From Rhodocyclaceae bacterium (GTDB taxonomy: Bacteria > Pseudomonadota > Gammaproteobacteria > Burkholderiales > Rhodocyclaceae): a stretch of DNA of 28,781 nucleotides. Position 1 is the first letter of the stretch. Every line of letters starts with the position of its first letter. The translations under genes were made by a program, and so were the position numbers. Positions 16,478 to 23,442 of this stretch are shown here, in pieces. The notes under the pieces were generated by a model. It searched no databases and was not told where the DNA came from. It saw nothing but the letters and a program-made list of their open reading frames with translations. The stretch lies in the NCBI GenBank assembly GCA_023230455.1, contig JALNXH010000029.1:1-28781 (forward strand). The letters run 5' to 3'.

Positions 16478-17466
16478 GCGAGCTCGTTGAGCTTGCCGAT
16501 TTCCGGGATGTTCAGGAAATGCGGGTTGATGTCCGAGGAATACTTGAACCCGGCATCTACCAGCGTGCCGGATATGCCGAGGGCGTTGGTCGAGTATTCG
16601 CGATCCTCAATGAAGCGGATACTCGGTGTGATGACGTAATGATCGGAAAATTCCAGGGTGTGCAGGCTGTCGTCGCGGGAGATCATCAACTCGTGCAGCT
16701 TCTCGCCGGGGCGGATGCCGATGATGCGATGGGGCAGTTGCGGCGCCATCGCGGCGGCCAAGTCGGTGATGCGCACCGACGGAATCTTGGGGACGAACAG
16801 CTCGCCGCCGTACATGCGGCCGAAGCCCTGGACGACGAAGTCCACGCCCTGTTGCAGGGTGATCCAGAAGCGGGTCATGCGCGCGTCGGTGATCGGCAGG
16901 TCTTTCGCGCCGCTGTCGATCAGCCGTTTGAACAACGGCACTACCGAGCCCCTGGAACCGACCACATTGCCGTAGCGGACCACGGCAAAGCGGGTCGGGT
17001 GGTTGCCGGTGATATTGTTGGCGGCAATGAACAGCTTGTCGGAAAGCAGCTTGGTGGCGCCGTAGAGGTTCACCGGGCTGGCCGCCTTGTCGGTGGACAG
17101 TGCGATGACTTTTCCGACGCCGTTTTCGATGGCGGCATGGATCACGTTCTCGGCGCCGTTGACGTTGGTACGGATGCACTCGGTGGGGTTGTATTCGGCT
17201 GCCGGCACCTGCTTCAGGGCGGCGGCATGGACCACGTAGTCGATGTTGCGCATGGCCTGCACCAGGCGCTCCCGGTCGCGCACGTCGCCGAGAAAAAAGC
17301 GCATCCGCGGATCGTCGAAATCCTGCTGCATTTCGTACTGCTTGAGTTCGTCGCGCGAGAACACCACCACGCGGCGCGGGTTGTGCTGCTTCAGCAGCGT
17401 GCGAATGAAGCGGCGACCGAAAGATCCGGTGCCGCCGGTGACGAGCACTGACCGGTCATTAAACAT
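16474..17466 (-). CDS. pseB: UDP-N-acetylglucosamine 4,6-dehydratase (inverting) PseB
   Basis: A 330-residue short-chain dehydrogenase/reductase-type enzyme that removes water and inverts C5 of UDP-GlcNAc, the first step of pseudaminic acid synthesis. The NADP-binding loop is TGGTGSFG (10-17). The catalytic set is STDKA (T125, D126, K127) and Y135 with K139 in NLYGATK. VRYGNVVGSRGSVVPLF and IGIRPGEKLHELMIS complete the family pattern. It is the first gene of the sugar locus. ATG 17466 has AGGGG six bases upstream, and that site lies in a possible hairpin (17470-17489). Confidence 0.97.
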   Translation of the reverse strand: MFNDRSVLVTGGTGSFGRRFIRTLLKQHNPRRVVVFSRDELKQYEMQQDFDDPRMRFFLGDVRDRERLVQAMRNIDYVVHAAALKQVPAAEYNPTECIRTNVNGAENVIHAAIENGVGKVIALSTDKAASPVNLYGATKLLSDKLFIAANNITGNHPTRFAVVRYGNVVGSRGSVVPLFKRLIDSGAKDLPITDARMTRFWITLQQGVDFVVQGFGRMYGGELFVPKIPSVRITDLAAAMAPQLPHRIIGIRPGEKLHELMISRDDSLHTLEFSDHYVITPSIRFIEDREYSTNALGISGTLVDAGFKYSSDINPHFLNIPEIGKLNELA

Positions 17467-17469
17467 GGT

Positions 17470-17510
17470 TGTCCCCTCGGGGTTGGACAGAATACGTCCT
17501 TTTAACGTAT
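17470..17510 (-). promoter_or_regulatory. Possible leader hairpin and inverted repeat before pseB
   Basis: In the message, TGTCC (17485-17489) can pair with GGACA (17470-17474), with inner CC/GG pairs, so the pseB ribosome binding site GGGG (17473-17476) is inside the stem. Just upstream, ATACGT and ACGTAT (17492-17497 and 17505-17510) form an inverted repeat with a 7-base spacer, and GTTAATTAAC (17552-17561) is a perfect 10-base palindrome. These could be an operator or a translational control element. Apart from these I see no clear promoter in the gap 17467-17633. Confidence 0.35.
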
Positions 17511-17633
17511 CAGACCGTGAACGGATGCCCGCAAATGCAGGGGGAAAGCCGGTTAATTAACGGTAGGACAAAAACGGTGGATGCATTTCTCCGCGCGCTG
17601 GCGGAAAGCGGCACGGCAGGTGCGCCAAAGAAG

Positions 17634-19763
17634 TCAGCCGCGCAGGAGCTGCAACGCAATCTGCGGTAGCGCTTTGGCTTGCGCCAGCATGGCGGTGGAG
17701 GCTTGCTGGAGAATCTTGCTGCGCACCAGTCCAGCGGTTTCCTGGGCATAGTCGGCATCCATCGTCCTTGAACGGGCGGCGGAAACGTTAATGTTGGTTT
17801 CCTGGAGGTTGTGGATGGCCGAGTCGAAACGCGACAGCTGTGCACCGATCTCGGCCCGCTGTGCGCGTACATATTCCATCGCGTCGTCCACCCTCAGCAG
17901 GGCGGCTTCGGCTGAGGCGCTGACATCGGTGCCGCTGAGGCCCAGTACGGCGACTCCGACCGCTCCTACCTGGGAGAGAATGGTCTGGTTCGAATCGGAC
18001 CCCACCTGAAAGGCCAGCGCAGTGGTTGTGGATGCGCCGATACCCACTTGTTCAAAGTTGAGCGTGAATCCGGTGACTTCCGAATCTATGATTTTGCTGC
18101 CTTTGTCGTTGACCACCGTATCGGCCGTCAGCGCAATCCCGTTGTCGGCGTCGAGCCCGCCGACTGCTCCGGTATCGGTATTGGTGAGATCGATACGGGT
18201 CTTGATGAAGTTCACGCCGTCGTCGCGGAATTCCTGTAGAAAACTGGCTTCGGTATAGGCGGGGTTGCCGGCGCCGGTGCCGAAAAAATGGTCGAAGGCG
18301 CCGCCAAGGCCGGACTGGTCCTGGTGTTCGTTGAGGTACACCATGAATTCCTTGATGCCGTCGGTGGCTCCCGCATCCTTCATCTTTTGGTGCAGGAAAC
18401 GCACCGCGGCGTAGCCCGTAGAGTAGTGGGCCGAATCCAGTGCCCAGGTCGGCGTACCGCCGCTGTCGGCGATGTTGTTGACCAGAGTTTGCAGGTCGTA
18501 GTCGCCGGCATCCACTCTGGCCACTGCGCCGCCAAAAATGGCCGTATGGCCCGTACCGCCGCTGCTGGCCTTGATTTGCAACGAGGTGGTGGGGCCGTTG
18601 TCGGTCGTCACCAGGCGGACGAAGTTTCCTGAGGCGCTGACCGCGATGTTGCCGGAAAGATTGACGTCGGCATTGATTCGGTTTTGCACGGCGGTGACGA
18701 TTTCGGCCTGGGTGGCGGCGTTGTCGCCTGCCCCGCTAAACGTTTCTCCAGCCAGATCGATGGTGTAGTCGGTGCCGTTGTAGGTCAGGGTGAATTGTTT
18801 GCTGGCCGCTGAGGACAGATCGGTGGTCGCCGACAGGTTTGCGGTGCCGGTCAGCACGGCTCGCCCGGCGGCTCCTGCGGCTTCGGCGGCTTGAATATCG
18901 GTGGCGATACGCTCGTCGGCACCGTGGATGAATTCGGCCATCCCTTCGATGAACCAGTTGCTTGCCTGCGAGCTGACCGGGTTCAGCAGGGAACCGAAGT
19001 TCATCGCCCGGTACATCACCGCATGGACCAATTCATGCTGGATGATGCGGTCGTTGAAGAACGGCTCGGTGCCGCCGTTGGGCAGGTTGGGCGGGTTGAA
19101 GTCGGCCATATCCACTTGCAGCTTTAGATTCGAGCCCTTGCCCGAATAGCCGGCGAAGGAGCCTACGACCTGGGCCGCTACGCCCCCCGCGCCATCGGTG
19201 AAATCGGAAAGCTGAATGTCGATTTCGGCATCGTCGCCCGTGATGCCGTAGTACTGCTGGATGCGTGCTACCGAGGTTTCCAGCCAGCCCAGCTTGAGCC
19301 CATCCGTTACGGCCCGTTTGTCGGTATCTCCGGCAATGCTGGCGTCTGACTGGGCGAAAATCTTTTGTCCGTTGAAGGCTGCGGTCTCGCCGATTCGGTC
19401 AATTTCAGCCAGTAACTGATTGACTTCACCCTGGAGGGCTTTCTTGTCGCTGGCGCTGTTGGTTCCATTGGCCGCCTGAATGGCCAGCTCTCGAATCCGC
19501 TGGAGGTTGTCGTTGATGGTGTTGAGGGCGCCCTCGGCCGTTTGCAGCATCGACGTGCCGTCCTGGGCATTGCGAATCGCCTGACTGGTTCCGCGAACCT
19601 GCGTGGTCATGCGATCGCCGATGGCGAGCCCGGCGGCATCGTCCTTGGCCCCGTTGATGCGCAGGCCGGAGGACAATCTTTGCAGGCTGAGCTGCAAATC
19701 GGCTTGCGACCGCTGCATATGGCGGGTCGTGTTCAGCGCATAGAGGTTGGTGTTGATCTGCAC
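17634..19763 (-). CDS. Proteolytic flagellin (flagellinolysin-type) with inserted zinc metallopeptidase domain
   Basis: A 709-residue flagellin. Residues 1 to about 136 are the N-terminal D0/D1 domain (SLQRLSSGLRINGAKDDAAG) and about 585-709 the C-terminal D1/D0 domain (SAARSRTMDADYAQETAGLV, ending ALQLLRG). Between them is a zinc metallopeptidase: HELVH at 243-247 and, 26 residues on, E273 in NWFIEGMAEF, the gluzincin ligand pattern of M9-type collagenase-like enzymes. The family known as flagellinolysin has this layout and forms proteolytic filaments. A Thr/Ser-rich insert at about 305-412, resembling a flagellin outer domain, splits the peptidase. No signal peptide is seen, as expected for flagellar export. 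The start is GTG at 19763, because an in-frame TAA lies three codons upstream and no ATG fits; its ribosome binding site is weak. It has a sigma-28-type promoter of its own. Confidence 0.95.
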   Translation of the reverse strand: MQINTNLYALNTTRHMQRSQADLQLSLQRLSSGLRINGAKDDAAGLAIGDRMTTQVRGTSQAIRNAQDGTSMLQTAEGALNTINDNLQRIRELAIQAANGTNSASDKKALQGEVNQLLAEIDRIGETAAFNGQKIFAQSDASIAGDTDKRAVTDGLKLGWLETSVARIQQYYGITGDDAEIDIQLSDFTDGAGGVAAQVVGSFAGYSGKGSNLKLQVDMADFNPPNLPNGGTEPFFNDRIIQHELVHAVMYRAMNFGSLLNPVSSQASNWFIEGMAEFIHGADERIATDIQAAEAAGAAGRAVLTGTANLSATTDLSSAASKQFTLTYNGTDYTIDLAGETFSGAGDNAATQAEIVTAVQNRINADVNLSGNIAVSASGNFVRLVTTDNGPTTSLQIKASSGGTGHTAIFGGAVARVDAGDYDLQTLVNNIADSGGTPTWALDSAHYSTGYAAVRFLHQKMKDAGATDGIKEFMVYLNEHQDQSGLGGAFDHFFGTGAGNPAYTEASFLQEFRDDGVNFIKTRIDLTNTDTGAVGGLDADNGIALTADTVVNDKGSKIIDSEVTGFTLNFEQVGIGASTTTALAFQVGSDSNQTILSQVGAVGVAVLGLSGTDVSASAEAALLRVDDAMEYVRAQRAEIGAQLSRFDSAIHNLQETNINVSAARSRTMDADYAQETAGLVRSKILQQASTAMLAQAKALPQIALQLLRG

Positions 19764-19807
19764 GAATGATTATCTTCGGTCGCCGGTCAGGCCGGCCCTC
19801 AGATGCT

Positions 19808-19834
19808 TAAACGGCAGCGCCGAAAAAAACTTTA
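19808..19834 (-). promoter_or_regulatory. Sigma-28 (FliA) promoter of the proteolytic flagellin
   Basis: On the minus strand TAAAGTTT (19827-19834) is followed after 11 bases by GCCGTTTA (19808-19815), which matches GCCGATAA at six of eight positions. Spacing equals that at fliC. The predicted start near 19801 leaves a leader of about 38 bases before the GTG at 19763. Confidence 0.82.
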
Positions 19835-19863
19835 GGTGCTAAGGAACAAGCGGCGCAAGCAGA

Positions 19864-20055
19864 TCAGGCGAACGTGTCGACGACGTTGCCGAGGTGGGGC
19901 GGGTTGTTGGTCTGAAGGGCGGCGGCCTGGATCAATTGTAGTGCGCCCTGCGCCTGGACGTCCAAGGCCTTGCGCAAAACCGCGACCTGTACCGCTTCGC
20001 CGGTGCGGGCTTGGCTCATTTGGGTGGCGACGGAGGCGAGTGCGGTGACGTCCAT
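19864..20055 (-). CDS. YjfB-like putative motility protein
   Basis: A 63-residue protein starting MDVTALASVATQMSQARTG, with a helical middle (EAVQVAVLRKALDVQAQGAL) and the ending LQTNNPPHLGNVVDTFA. The pattern ALDVQAQGALQLIQAA and NPPHLGN is that of the small YjfB family, found beside flagellin genes. Its molecular function is not known. The ATG at 20055 has a strong AAGGAG at 20063-20068, seven bases upstream. It has its own sigma-28-type promoter, which points to late flagellar expression, and it lies between rfbD and the proteolytic flagellin. Confidence 0.88.
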   Translation of the reverse strand: MDVTALASVATQMSQARTGEAVQVAVLRKALDVQAQGALQLIQAAALQTNNPPHLGNVVDTFA

Positions 20056-20075
20056 GGCGTTTCTCCTTGGCGGTC

Positions 20076-20102
20076 TTTACGGCCGGCTATAGGGATTCTT
20101 TA
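20076..20102 (-). promoter_or_regulatory. Sigma-28 (FliA) promoter of the YjfB-like gene, overlapping the rfbD stop
   Basis: TAAAGAAT (20095-20102) is followed after 11 bases by GCCGTAAA (20076-20083). The first element matches TAAAGTTT at six of eight positions and the second GCCGATAA at six of eight. The TAA that opens the first element is itself the rfbD stop codon. The predicted start lies near 20069, leaving a leader of about 14 bases that begins with the ribosome binding site. Confidence 0.72.
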
Positions 20103-20939
20103 GCTCAAGGCGAGGCAAAGCGCGAGGCTTTCTGACCATTCGGGCAGACGGATGGCGGCGTCGCCCGCCAGGCGATCGCAGCACAGGCGGGAATTCGCTG
20201 GGCGCGGCGCGGGCAGCGGGTAGTCGCGACTCGGGATGGCTTGCAATTGACCGTGCCAGCCCATGGCCGACAGTATTCGCTCGGCGAAGCCGTACCACGA
20301 GGTCTGGCCGCCCGCGCTGAGGTGGTAGAGTCCCTCGGCGTGCCGAGTAGCGATCGCCAGTGCGCTGGCCTCGGCGATCATCCGGCTCCAAGTCGGTGCG
20401 CCGACTTGGTCGTCTACTACGCGGAGTTCATTCCTTTCGCGGGCCAATCGTTGCATGGTGCGCAGGAAGTTGCCGCCGCGCAGGCCATAGACCCAGGAGG
20501 TGCGGAAAATCAGGTGGCGGCCGCCGACTGCCTGGATCGCTTGCTCGCCGGCCAGCTTGCTGCGGCCGTAGGCGTTGCCGGGATGGGGGCGGTCGTCTTC
20601 GGTGTACGGTGCGGGCTTGGTACCGTCGAAGACGTAATCGGTGGAGTAATGGACCAGCAGGGCACCCAGCCGTTTCGACTCTTCGGCGAGGATTCCGGGG
20701 GCGGTGCCATTGATGGCCTCGGCGAGTGCGCTTTCATGTTCCGCCTGGTCCACGGCGGTATAGGCGGCCGCATTTACCACCAGTTGCGGCTTCAGTTCGC
20801 GGACGACGGTACGGAGCCGGTCGGCATCGGCGAGGTCGAGGCCATGGCGGTCGAAAGCGACGATCTCGCCGAGCGGCGCCAGGGTACGTTCCAGCTCCCA
20901 GCCGACTTGGCCGTTCCGGCCGGTAAGCAGAATGCGCAT
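20100..20939 (-). CDS. rfbD: dTDP-4-dehydrorhamnose reductase RmlD
   Basis: A 279-residue NAD(P)H-dependent reductase making dTDP-L-rhamnose in the last step of its synthesis. It starts MRILLTGRNGQVGWELERTL, with the GxxGxxG-type nucleotide loop, YSTDYVFDG, and the catalytic YxxxK in AYGRSKLAGEQA. FRTSWVYG is also intact. ATG 20939 forms a TGATG junction with the rfbC stop. A longer in-frame extension to 21077 overlies rfbC and is rejected. It is the last gene of the rfbBACD set; its stop codon is part of the next promoter. Confidence 0.96.
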   Translation of the reverse strand: MRILLTGRNGQVGWELERTLAPLGEIVAFDRHGLDLADADRLRTVVRELKPQLVVNAAAYTAVDQAEHESALAEAINGTAPGILAEESKRLGALLVHYSTDYVFDGTKPAPYTEDDRPHPGNAYGRSKLAGEQAIQAVGGRHLIFRTSWVYGLRGGNFLRTMQRLARERNELRVVDDQVGAPTWSRMIAEASALAIATRHAEGLYHLSAGGQTSWYGFAERILSAMGWHGQLQAIPSRDYPLPAPRPANSRLCCDRLAGDAAIRLPEWSESLALCLALS

Positions 20940-21481
20940 CAGGGATAGGCCTCGGCGTCGGCGAGCGATGCTCCCGCGGCGTCCTTGGCGGCGAGGGTCG
21001 GTTGTCCGGCGAGAGGCCAGTCGATGGCCAGGGCCGGATCGTTCCAGGCGAGGGTGCGTTCGTGTTCCGGATACCAATAGTCGGTGGTTTTGTAGAGGAA
21101 CTCCGCATAGTCGGAGGTGACGCAGAAACCGTGCGCGAAGCCGGGCGGAATCCAGGCCATGCGCTTGTTTTCCGCCGAAAGGGTGAAGCCGACCCAGCGG
21201 CCGAACGTCGACGAATTGCGACGCAGATCCACAGCGACATCGAAAACCTCTCCGGCGATCACGCGGACCAGCTTGCCCTGCGGGCGTTCTACCTGGTAGT
21301 GCAGACCACGCAGGACGTTGCGCGCCGATCGCGAATGATTGTCCTGGACGAAATCAGCGTCGATCCCCAAGGCAGCAAGGCTGCGCTTGTTCCAGCTCTC
21401 AAAAAAGAATCCGCGCTCGTCACCGAACACCCTCGGCTCGATGACGACGATGTCGGCAATGGACGTGGCAACGGCGCGCAT
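20939..21481 (-). CDS. rfbC: dTDP-4-dehydrorhamnose 3,5-epimerase RmlC
   Basis: A 180-residue cupin-fold epimerase. The catalytic His is H61 in NVLRGLHYQ. VRVIAGEVFDVAVDLRRNS and WIPPGFAHGF are the beta-barrel motifs of the family, and YKTTDYWYPEHER carries the substrate-binding Tyr. Length is normal for RmlC. It starts at ATG 21481, which shares a base with the rfbA stop (TGATG), and its own stop does the same with the rfbD start, so rfbA, rfbC and rfbD are translationally coupled. Confidence 0.97.
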   Translation of the reverse strand: MRAVATSIADIVVIEPRVFGDERGFFFESWNKRSLAALGIDADFVQDNHSRSARNVLRGLHYQVERPQGKLVRVIAGEVFDVAVDLRRNSSTFGRWVGFTLSAENKRMAWIPPGFAHGFCVTSDYAEFLYKTTDYWYPEHERTLAWNDPALAIDWPLAGQPTLAAKDAAGASLADAEAYP

Positions 21482-22362
21482 CAGAAAACTTTCTCCCGCA
21501 GCAGACTGGTCAGGTAGGCACCGTAGCCGTTCTTGGCGAGCGGTGCGGCAAGCGATTCAAGTGCCGCATCGTCGATCCATTTCTGCCGCCAGGCGATTTC
21601 CTCCGGGCAGGCCACTTTGAGTCCCTGGCGCTTCTCCAGGGTGGCGATGTATTGCCCGGCTTCGAGCAACGAGTCGTGGGTGCCGGTATCCAGCCAGGCC
21701 ATGCCGCGCCCCATGATTTCGACATCCAGCAGGCCGAGTTCGAGATAGCGGCGATTGACATCGGTGATTTCCAGTTCGCCGCGCGGCGACGGCTTCAGTG
21801 CAGCGGCAATGTCGACCACCTGGTTATCGTAGAAATAAAGTCCGGTGACCGCGTAGCGCGATTTCGGCTGGACCGGTTTTTCTTCGATGCTGACAGCGCG
21901 TCGCTCGGCATCGAATTCGACTACGCCGTAGCGTTCCGGGTCGTGTACCGGATAAGCAAATACCGTTGCGCCGCAGTCCTGCCCGCTGGCCCGCTTCAGT
22001 TGCCCGGCCAGATCGTGGCCGTAAAAGATGTTGTCGCCCAGCACCAGCGCCGAAGGATTTCCGGCGATGAACGCGCGGCCGATGAGGAAAGCCTGTGCCA
22101 GGCCGTCGGGCGAGGGCTGTACGGCGTAGCTGAGATTGAGCCCCCATTGCCGGCCATCGCCGAGCAGCTGTTCGAAACGCGGCGTGTCCTGCGGGGTGGA
22201 GATCAGCAGGATGTCGCAGATTCCTGCCAGCATCAGCGTCGATAGCGGATAGTAGATCATCGGCTTGTCGTAGATCGGCAGCAGCTGTTTGGAAACCGCA
22301 AGGGTTGCCGGGTGCAGCCGGGTGCCGGCACCGCCCGCAAGAATGATGCCTTTGCGCTTCAT
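21481..22362 (-). CDS. rfbA: Glucose-1-phosphate thymidylyltransferase RmlA
   Basis: A 293-residue nucleotidyltransferase joining dTTP and glucose-1-phosphate to give dTDP-glucose. The signature GIILAGGAGTRLHPATLAVS at residues 5-24 is the nucleotide-binding loop, followed by SKQLLPIYDKPMIYYPLSTLML. VLGDNIFYG, ISIEEKP-like (VSIEEKPVQPKS) and WLDTGTHDSLLEAG motifs are in place. It overlaps the rfbB stop as ATGA at 22359-22362. Confidence 0.97.
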   Translation of the reverse strand: MKRKGIILAGGAGTRLHPATLAVSKQLLPIYDKPMIYYPLSTLMLAGICDILLISTPQDTPRFEQLLGDGRQWGLNLSYAVQPSPDGLAQAFLIGRAFIAGNPSALVLGDNIFYGHDLAGQLKRASGQDCGATVFAYPVHDPERYGVVEFDAERRAVSIEEKPVQPKSRYAVTGLYFYDNQVVDIAAALKPSPRGELEITDVNRRYLELGLLDVEIMGRGMAWLDTGTHDSLLEAGQYIATLEKRQGLKVACPEEIAWRQKWIDDAALESLAAPLAKNGYGAYLTSLLREKVF

Positions 22363-23432
22363 GCCGTCCTCCGTTCCGCGTAATTCCGCTCAAGCCAGGT
22401 TTGATATTCGCCGCTCCGCACATGGCTGACCCAGTCGGGGTGGTCGAGATACCAGCGCACGGTTTTTTCGAGGCCGCTGGCAAAGCTTTCGCGCGGCGAC
22501 CAGTCCAGCTCGGTTTTCAGTTTCCCGGCATCGATCGCATAGCGTCGATCATGACCCGGGCGATCGGCGACGAAGGTCTTTTGCGTTCGGTACGATTGGC
22601 CGTCGGCGCGCGGCCGGAACCTGTCCAGCAGTTCGCACAGCGTATCGACCACCTGCATATTGGTGCGCTCGGCATTGCCGCCGATGCAATAGGTCTCGCC
22701 GACACGGCCGCCTTCGAACACGCGCTTCAGTGCGCGAGCATGGTCTTCGACATACAGCCAGTCGCGCACATTGTCGCCCTTGCCGTAAATCGGTAGCGGC
22801 TTGCCGTCAAGGGCGTTGAGCAGCATCAGCGGGATGAGCTTCTCGGGGAAATGATAGGGACCGTAATTGTTCGAGCAGTTGGTCGCCAGCACCGGCAGGC
22901 CATAGGTGTGGTGCCAGGCGCGCACCAAGTGATCGGAAGCCGCCTTGGAGGCGGAGTAGGGCGAGCGTGGATCGTAGGCGGTGGTTTCGCTGAACTGCCC
23001 GGTCTCGCCGAGGCTACCGAAGACCTCGTCGGTAGAGACGTGGTGAAAGCGGAATCCCCGTTTTTCCTCTTCCGCGAGTCCGCTCCAGTAGGCCCGGCTG
23101 GCTTCGAGCAGGGTGTAGGTGCCGACGATATTGGTCTGGATGAAATCGCCGGGGCCATGGATGGAACGGTCGACGTGCGATTCCGCGGCCAGATGGATCA
23201 CGCCTGCGGGGTGGTGGCGGGAGAACAGGGCATCCAGCGCCGCGCGATCGCAGATGTCGGTACGGGAAAACAGATGGCGCGGATCGTCGGCCACCGCGGC
23301 CAGGGATTCGAGGTTGCCGGCGTAGGTAAGTTTGTCGATGTTGACCAGACGATAATCGCTTTCGGCAATCAGCAGGCGAACCAGGGCTGAGCCGATGAAA
23401 CCGGCACCGCCGGTGATGAACAGGGTTTGCAT
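22359..23432 (-). CDS. rfbB: dTDP-glucose 4,6-dehydratase RmlB
   Basis: A 357-residue NAD-dependent dehydratase of the short-chain dehydrogenase/reductase family. The nucleotide loop is TGGAGFIGS, with AAESHVDRSI, the catalytic triplet in HVSTDEVFG (T134, D135, E136), and Y159-xxx-K163 in SPYSASKAASD. NCSNNYGPYHFPEKLIP follows as in the family. It starts at ATG 23432, ten bases after the diguanylate cyclase stop; the A-rich stretch between holds no strong ribosome binding site. A longer frame to 23552 overlies the upstream gene and is rejected. Confidence 0.97.
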   Translation of the reverse strand: MQTLFITGGAGFIGSALVRLLIAESDYRLVNIDKLTYAGNLESLAAVADDPRHLFSRTDICDRAALDALFSRHHPAGVIHLAAESHVDRSIHGPGDFIQTNIVGTYTLLEASRAYWSGLAEEEKRGFRFHHVSTDEVFGSLGETGQFSETTAYDPRSPYSASKAASDHLVRAWHHTYGLPVLATNCSNNYGPYHFPEKLIPLMLLNALDGKPLPIYGKGDNVRDWLYVEDHARALKRVFEGGRVGETYCIGGNAERTNMQVVDTLCELLDRFRPRADGQSYRTQKTFVADRPGHDRRYAIDAGKLKTELDWSPRESFASGLEKTVRWYLDHPDWVSHVRSGEYQTWLERNYAERRTA

Positions 23433-23442
23433 GATTTTTTTC

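Noticed and set aside
12125..17466. A legionaminic rather than pseudaminic acid pathway
   Set aside because: SGNHNQSLERAL and related motifs in PseI, the inverting PseB type and PseG with H17 all indicate pseudaminic acid; no LegG-like 2-epimerase is seen.
17580..17625. Intrinsic terminator after the proteolytic flagellin
   Set aside because: A short CCGC/GCGG stem is possible but it is imperfect and has no T-run.
17634..19763. A secreted collagenase fused by assembly error into a flagellin
   Set aside because: The frame is continuous, flagellin motifs are intact on both sides and a FliA promoter is upstream; this architecture is a known protein family.
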